A stretch of DNA of 9,883 bases from Acholeplasmatales bacterium (GTDB lineage Bacteria; Bacillota_I; Bacilli_A; Acholeplasmatales; Anaeroplasmataceae): the NCBI GenBank assembly GCA_024681175.1, contig JAILBI010000106.1:1-9883 (forward strand), in the 5' to 3' direction. Every line of letters starts with the position of its first letter. The first letter of the stretch is position 1. The position numbers were made by a program, and so were the translations under genes. This document shows positions 6,488-9,883 of the stretch, piece by piece. The notes under the pieces were generated by a model. That model was not told the origin of the DNA. It was given only the letters and a program-made list of their open reading frames with translations, and ran no database searches.

Positions 6488-6509
6488 AGTTAGTTATACC
6501 TTACTAACT
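6488..6509. promoter_or_regulatory. Inverted repeat at feo start site, candidate DtxR-family iron operator
   Basis: AGTTAGT (6488-6494) and ACTAACT (6503-6509) form a perfect 7-bp inverted repeat around an 8-bp centre. It begins a few bases downstream of the feoA -10, where transcription should start (near 6509), a classic repressor position. The TTAG...CTAA arms resemble DtxR/IdeR/SirR-type metal-responsive boxes rather than a Fur box. The assignment is inference from arms plus context, and no regulator gene is in the window. Confidence 0.55.
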
Positions 6510-6515
6510 GAGTGA

Positions 6516-6544
6516 ATTATATATCTTTTTATTTACTTATGCAA
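6516..6544 (-). promoter_or_regulatory. Promoter of the feoAB operon
   Basis: On the minus strand, TTGCAT (6539-6544) and a perfect TATAAT (6516-6521) are separated by exactly 17 bp. The start is predicted near 6509, leaving a leader of about 36 nt with an AGGAG site. It is a strong sigma-A promoter, suited to control by a repressor bound at the start site. Confidence 0.78.
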
Positions 6545-6565
6545 TAATTATTTTCAATTTTTACA

Positions 6566-6597
6566 TTAAAAAAGCCATAAAGACCACCTTTATAGCT
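6566..6597 (-). terminator. Terminator of metG
   Basis: On the minus strand, 12 bases after the metG stop, AGCTATAAAG pairs with CTTTATGGCT (one U-G pair) around the loop GTGGT and is followed by six T. It separates metG from the feo promoter, so the two neighbouring minus-strand units are independent. Confidence 0.8.
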
Positions 6598-6609
6598 TTT
6601 TATTAATTA

Positions 6610-8532
6610 TTAAGATATCTTATCTCCAGGATTTAATCCTTCAATTTTAATTAATTCTAATTTAGAATCATCATCATTTGAAGCACAAAGAAGCATTCCC
6701 TTTGATTCTTCGCCTCTTAATTTAATTGGCTTTAGGTTCTTTACAACAACAACCTTTCTTCCAATTAATTCTTCAGGCTTATAATATTTTGCAATACCAG
6801 AAACTATTTGTCTAACCTCAGTTCCAATATTAACCTTAAATACTAATAGCTTTTCCGCTTTTTCATGATGCTTTGCTTCTAATATTTGACCTACTACAAG
6901 CTCAAGCTTATCAAAATCATCAATTGTTATTTCTTCCTTTGATGGCTTTTCTAAAGCCTTTTGCTTAGCTTCTTCCTTCTTTAATACCTTTTCCATTACT
7001 TCATTTACATCTAAACGTTGGAATAATACATCAATTTTATTTACATTATATGAATCAACCTTACCAAATTCTAAATCATCAAATGTATTTAATTTAGTAT
7101 TTAATGCATTATATACCTTTTCTGCGGTATTAGGAATTGCAGGCTCTAATAAAACTGTTCCAATTCTAATAGCTTCTAAAAGATTATATAATACAGTCAT
7201 TAATTCATCTTTTTTAGATTCATCCTTTGCTAAAACCCAAGGAGTTGTCTCGTCAATATATTTATTAGAAGCTCTTAAGGCGATAATTGCTTCTTCTAGA
7301 GCATCTCCAACCTTAAATTCATCCATGTTTTTCTTATAATTTTTAATAGATTCATTAAATTGATTAATTAATGCATCATCAAAATTAGTTTTTGTCTTTT
7401 TGATGATTTTTTCATCACCAAAATATTTCTTTACCATCGCAATGCTTCTAGATACTAAATTACCATATGTATTAGCTAAATCAGAATTTGTTCTTTCACA
7501 AACTAATTCATATGTAATATTACCATCTTGTGCAAAAGGTATTTCATGTAATACATAATAACGTACGGCATCAACACCAAATAATTCAACTAAATCATCT
7601 GAATATAATACATTTCCTTTAGATTTACTCATCTTATTATGATTTGTTAAAATCCAAGGATGACCAAATACCTTCTTAGGTAGAGGAATATCTAGACTCA
7701 TCAGCATAATAGGCCAATAAATAGTATGGAATCTTAAAATATCTTTACCAATTAAATGAACATCACAAGGCCAATATTTTTTATATAATTCGTTATGATT
7801 ACCATCAAATGAATAACCAAGACCTGTAACATAATTCATTAAGGCATCAATCCAAACATAAATTACATGCTTAGGATCTGATGGAACCTTTATACCCCAT
7901 GTAAATGATGTACGTGATACACAAAGATCAGGAATAGGATTCTTTAAGAAATTATTAATCATTTCATTTTTTCTTGATGCAGGCTGAATAAAATCAGGAT
8001 TATCATCAATATATTTTAATAATTTAGAACGATAATTTTCTAATTTTAAGAAATAACATTCCTCACTATTCCAAGATACCTTTGCCCCACAATCAGGACA
8101 ACATCCATCAACTAAATCCTTCTCAGTAAAATATGATTCACAATCTACACAATAATATCCTTCATATTTACCTTTATAAATATCACCCTTTTTAAGCATT
8201 TTTTCAAAAGCTTGGGCAACAAGCTTTTCATGATAATCATCTGTTGTTCTTATAAAATGATCATATTTAACATTCATTAAATCATATGTATCTTTTAATT
8301 CCTTTGAAATATGATCAACATGCTCCTTAGGAGTAATTCCTAAGCCTTCAGCTTTAGATTGAATCTTTTGACCATGCTCATCTGTACCAGTTTGAAAATA
8401 TGTATCATAACCATCTTTTTTCTTATATCTTACGATACAATCAGCTAAAATAGCTTCATAAACATTTCCAATATGAGGCTTAGATGATGTATATGCAATT
8501 GCGGTAGTTAAATAAAATTTCTTCTTTTCCAT
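6610..8532 (-). CDS. metG: Methionyl-tRNA synthetase
   Basis: This enzyme charges tRNA-Met with methionine, using ATP, in the cytoplasm. From the chosen start it has 640 residues, the normal length of the two-domain bacterial form. The catalytic Rossmann domain has the HIGH-type motif HIGN (20-23) and KMSKS (300-304). A connective-domain zinc knuckle shows YCVDC (C128, C131) and GCCPDCG (C144, C145, C148). The anticodon-binding helical domain spans about 350-510, including DETTPWVLAKDE. The C-terminal tRNA-binding/dimerisation (Trbp111-like) domain spans about 537-640, with IDDFDKLELVVGQILEAK and KPIKLRGEESKGMLLCAS. The ATG at 8530-8532 has GGAGG 7 nt upstream. An in-frame ATG eight codons earlier (8554-8556) has no such site and lies at the predicted transcription start. 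No T-box leader is present. Confidence 0.97.
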   Translation of the reverse strand: MEKKKFYLTTAIAYTSSKPHIGNVYEAILADCIVRYKKKDGYDTYFQTGTDEHGQKIQSKAEGLGITPKEHVDHISKELKDTYDLMNVKYDHFIRTTDDYHEKLVAQAFEKMLKKGDIYKGKYEGYYCVDCESYFTEKDLVDGCCPDCGAKVSWNSEECYFLKLENYRSKLLKYIDDNPDFIQPASRKNEMINNFLKNPIPDLCVSRTSFTWGIKVPSDPKHVIYVWIDALMNYVTGLGYSFDGNHNELYKKYWPCDVHLIGKDILRFHTIYWPIMLMSLDIPLPKKVFGHPWILTNHNKMSKSKGNVLYSDDLVELFGVDAVRYYVLHEIPFAQDGNITYELVCERTNSDLANTYGNLVSRSIAMVKKYFGDEKIIKKTKTNFDDALINQFNESIKNYKKNMDEFKVGDALEEAIIALRASNKYIDETTPWVLAKDESKKDELMTVLYNLLEAIRIGTVLLEPAIPNTAEKVYNALNTKLNTFDDLEFGKVDSYNVNKIDVLFQRLDVNEVMEKVLKKEEAKQKALEKPSKEEITIDDFDKLELVVGQILEAKHHEKAEKLLVFKVNIGTEVRQIVSGIAKYYKPEELIGRKVVVVKNLKPIKLRGEESKGMLLCASNDDDSKLELIKIEGLNPGDKIS

Positions 8533-8561
8533 GCAATTACCTCCATTTATAAACATATAAA

Positions 8562-8590
8562 ATTATATCAAAAGACACCCTTTATTACAA
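8562..8590 (-). promoter_or_regulatory. Promoter of metG, inside the upstream terminator hairpin
   Basis: On the minus strand, TTGTAA (8585-8590), a 17-bp spacer and an extended -10 TGATATAAT (TATAAT at 8562-8567) form a good sigma-A promoter. The -35 and most of the spacer sit inside the distal arm of the terminator hairpin of the preceding gene. Transcription should start near 8555, leaving only about 23 nt before the metG ATG. Confidence 0.65.
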
Positions 8591-8614
8591 TTTATATTGT
8601 AAATAAGAGTGTCT
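8569..8614 (-). terminator. Terminator of the rsmI operon
   Basis: Six bases after the stop of the 176-residue gene, a long hairpin (8573-8614) pairs 19-nt arms starting AGACAC and ending GTGTCT. It has one G-U pair, a 2-nt internal mismatch and a 4-nt loop, and is followed by TTTTGA on the minus strand. The stem is long but AT-rich in its upper half. It ends the rsmI operon just before the metG start. Confidence 0.72.
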
Positions 8615-8620
8615 ATATTT

Positions 8621-9151
8621 TTAAAATATTAATTTATAATCTAGCTTAACATCACTAATTACATGTGATAATTCATCAACAAATGAAATTGTGATATCTT
8701 CATTATTTGAGAATAATTTACCATCTTTTCTATCATAAGGAGCTTCAATATATTCAATCATTGAACCAAATCTTATAGATGAAATAAATGGTGTATGAAT
8801 CTTAGGAATTAATGTATCTTTACATAATTCCTGATTTTTAAATTTTAATAATTCAACAAGCTTATAATATTTAAGCTTTATTTCTAAGCTCTTACAATCA
8901 ATCATATTTTCTTTTTCACCATAAACATTAATAAATGTTGGATCAAATAAATATACATTTGTAATATTGTGCTTCTTTGCGAGTTTATTAACAAAATCCA
9001 TCACATTCTCAGTGTATGCTTCACCTTTTTCACCAATGATGAAAATACATGTTTCTAGCTTTGAAAATAATCCTAATACCTCATCATAATCAATTTCTTT
9101 AATTATAGAATCTGCTAGAGGAACATATTTAAAACTAATAGTTTCGCTCAT
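8621..9151 (-). CDS. Unknown 176-aa protein, possible degenerate thioredoxin fold
   Basis: I do not recognise a named family. The protein is soluble, has no signal peptide, and follows a beta-alpha-beta order like a thioredoxin fold. The hydrophobic strand CIFIIGEKGEAYTENVM (about 35-51) is followed by the helix DFVNKLAKKHNI, the strand NVYLFDPTF, a helical middle with a KLVELLKFKN-like segment, then IPKIHTPFISSIRFGSMIEY (about 114-133), where TP could be the cis-proline loop. Where a thioredoxin would have CxxC there is GEKGEAYT, so redox activity is not expected. Bacteriocin-accessory-type thioredoxin-like proteins have a similar layout. This assignment is inference only. Its ATG overlaps the rsmI stop (TAATG) and has a strong AGGAG 7 nt upstream, so it is cotranscribed with rsmI and well translated. 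Confidence 0.85.
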   Translation of the reverse strand: MSETISFKYVPLADSIIKEIDYDEVLGLFSKLETCIFIIGEKGEAYTENVMDFVNKLAKKHNITNVYLFDPTFINVYGEKENMIDCKSLEIKLKYYKLVELLKFKNQELCKDTLIPKIHTPFISSIRFGSMIEYIEAPYDRKDGKLFSNNEDITISFVDELSHVISDVKLDYKLIF

Positions 9152-9883
9152 TATATTTCTCCTTTATTCTTTTCTTTTAAATATAAATCATATAAATCAT
9201 TTTTCTTTAAAGAAAAGATTCTTGCAACTTCCTTAACGGCATCAGATAAACGATACCCATTTTTGATTAAATCATCTATTTTTTCAATAGGATTTAATAC
9301 TTCTTCATTTGAAACATATCCTTCAACTACTATTACCATCTCCCCTTTAAGATTGTCTAAATCCTTAATATCATTAAGGTTACCTGCTACATATTCCTCA
9401 TGTAGCTTAGTAAGCTCTCTTAAAACCGATGCTTTTCTATTTCCGAATATTTTATAAATGGAATTTAATGTTTCGTTTATTCTATGTGGTGCTTCATAAA
9501 AAATTAATGTTGCTTTTTCATATTTTAATTCTAAAAGCTCTGCTTCCCTTTCACTTTCTTTTGATTTTAAAAATCCATAAAAAAGATATGGAGAAGGATT
9601 TAATCCTGATGAAATAAGTGCGGATATTCCAGCTGATGGGCCTGGTATTACAGATACCCTTAAGCCTTCATCTCTTAAAGCTTTTACTAAGCTATAGCCT
9701 GGATCTGATACAATTGGTAATCCTGCATCAGTAATTAAGGCAGCCTTATGGCCTGCTTTAATAAAATTAACTATTTCATCCTTCTTTTCATTTTCATTAA
9801 ATTTATGATAGCTTTCTTTTTTTGTTTTAATATCATAATGCATTAAAAATGGTTGAGACGTTCTTGTATCCTCACAATAAATA
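9151..9883 (-). CDS. rsmI: 16S rRNA (cytidine(1402)-2'-O)-methyltransferase RsmI, 5' end outside window
   Basis: RsmI 2'-O-methylates C1402 in the decoding centre of 16S rRNA using S-adenosylmethionine. The frame stays open to the right edge: translating 9844-9882 gives IYCEDTRTSQPFL directly before the internal Met at 9841-9843. That is the conserved ..CEDTR.t..LL motif, so the Met is not the start and roughly the first 30-35 residues lie beyond the window. Further hallmarks are YHKFNENEK, ITDAGLPIVSDPG (SAM pocket), VIPGPSAGISALISSGL, GFLKSKESE, IFYEAPHRI and RELTKLHEE. The C-terminal helical tail RLSDAVKEVARIFSLKKNDLYDLY is also typical. The TAA overlaps the next gene's ATG. The promoter must lie to the right of the window. 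Confidence 0.95.
   Translation of the reverse strand, partial: IYCEDTRTSQPFLMHYDIKTKKESYHKFNENEKKDEIVNFIKAGHKAALITDAGLPIVSDPGYSLVKALRDEGLRVSVIPGPSAGISALISSGLNPSPYLFYGFLKSKESEREAELLELKYEKATLIFYEAPHRINETLNSIYKIFGNRKASVLRELTKLHEEYVAGNLNDIKDLDNLKGEMVIVVEGYVSNEEVLNPIEKIDDLIKNGYRLSDAVKEVARIFSLKKNDLYDLYLKEKNKGEI

Noticed and set aside
3673..8532. Mycoplasma-type code with UGA as tryptophan
   Set aside because: The AT-richness made this worth asking, but feoB and metG encode many tryptophans, all as TGG, with no in-frame TGA.
8533..8620. T-box or other riboswitch leader for metG
   Set aside because: The predicted leader is only about 23 nt and the hairpin upstream is best explained as the rsmI-operon terminator; no T-box sequence is visible.
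1..9883. CRISPR array, IS element, tRNA/rRNA, phage or plasmid functions
   Set aside because: No regularly spaced repeats, transposase patterns, tRNA cloverleaf or rRNA sequence were seen on either strand.

Overview
This window is AT-rich, Gram-positive-type bacterial DNA, most likely from a low-GC Bacillota relative, perhaps an Erysipelotrichia- or Mollicutes-like gut Bacilli. The evidence is the very high A+T content, strong Shine-Dalgarno sites (GGAGG, AGGAG, AAAGG), sigma-A-like promoters often with an extended TGn -10 box, and the feoA-feoB-small Cys-rich protein order. FeoB and MetG carry many Trp codons, all TGG, and no in-frame TGA, so the standard bacterial code (table 11) fits. Taxonomic placement below phylum is inference.

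Layout. At the left, a YebC-family protein (- strand, closer in sequence to the YeeI/YebC2 branch) has a near-consensus promoter. The gap between it and degV holds two similar palindromes 51 bp apart, which look like TetR-type operators, and the degV terminator. degV (- strand) and an hflX-like GTPase (+ strand, the only + strand gene) diverge from a 72-bp region with two extended -10 promoters. Between hflX and the iron locus lies a 53-codon gene with its own promoter and a strong RBS. It is flanked by two hairpins with identical 11-nt arms.

The centre is a ferrous-iron uptake operon: feoA, feoB and a FeoB-associated Cys-rich membrane protein. Each stop overlaps the next start as TAATG. The promoter is well formed, and an inverted repeat at the expected start site suggests iron control by a DtxR-family repressor. 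FeoB has an unusual, strongly acidic extra segment of about 90 residues, probably outside the cell.

The right part holds full-length metG with a zinc knuckle and a C-terminal tRNA-binding domain. Upstream of it is an unrecognised 176-residue protein with a thioredoxin-like pattern but no CxxC. Then comes rsmI, whose 5' end runs off the window. rsmI and the 176-residue gene form an operon ended by a long hairpin, and the metG promoter is embedded in that hairpin.

The content is mostly housekeeping (translation quality, ribosome rescue, rRNA modification, tRNA charging, fatty-acid binding, iron import). I see no defence system, phage, IS element, CRISPR array or RNA gene. The least explained parts are the orphan operators, the 53-aa gene with its twin hairpins, the FeoB insert and the thioredoxin-like protein.
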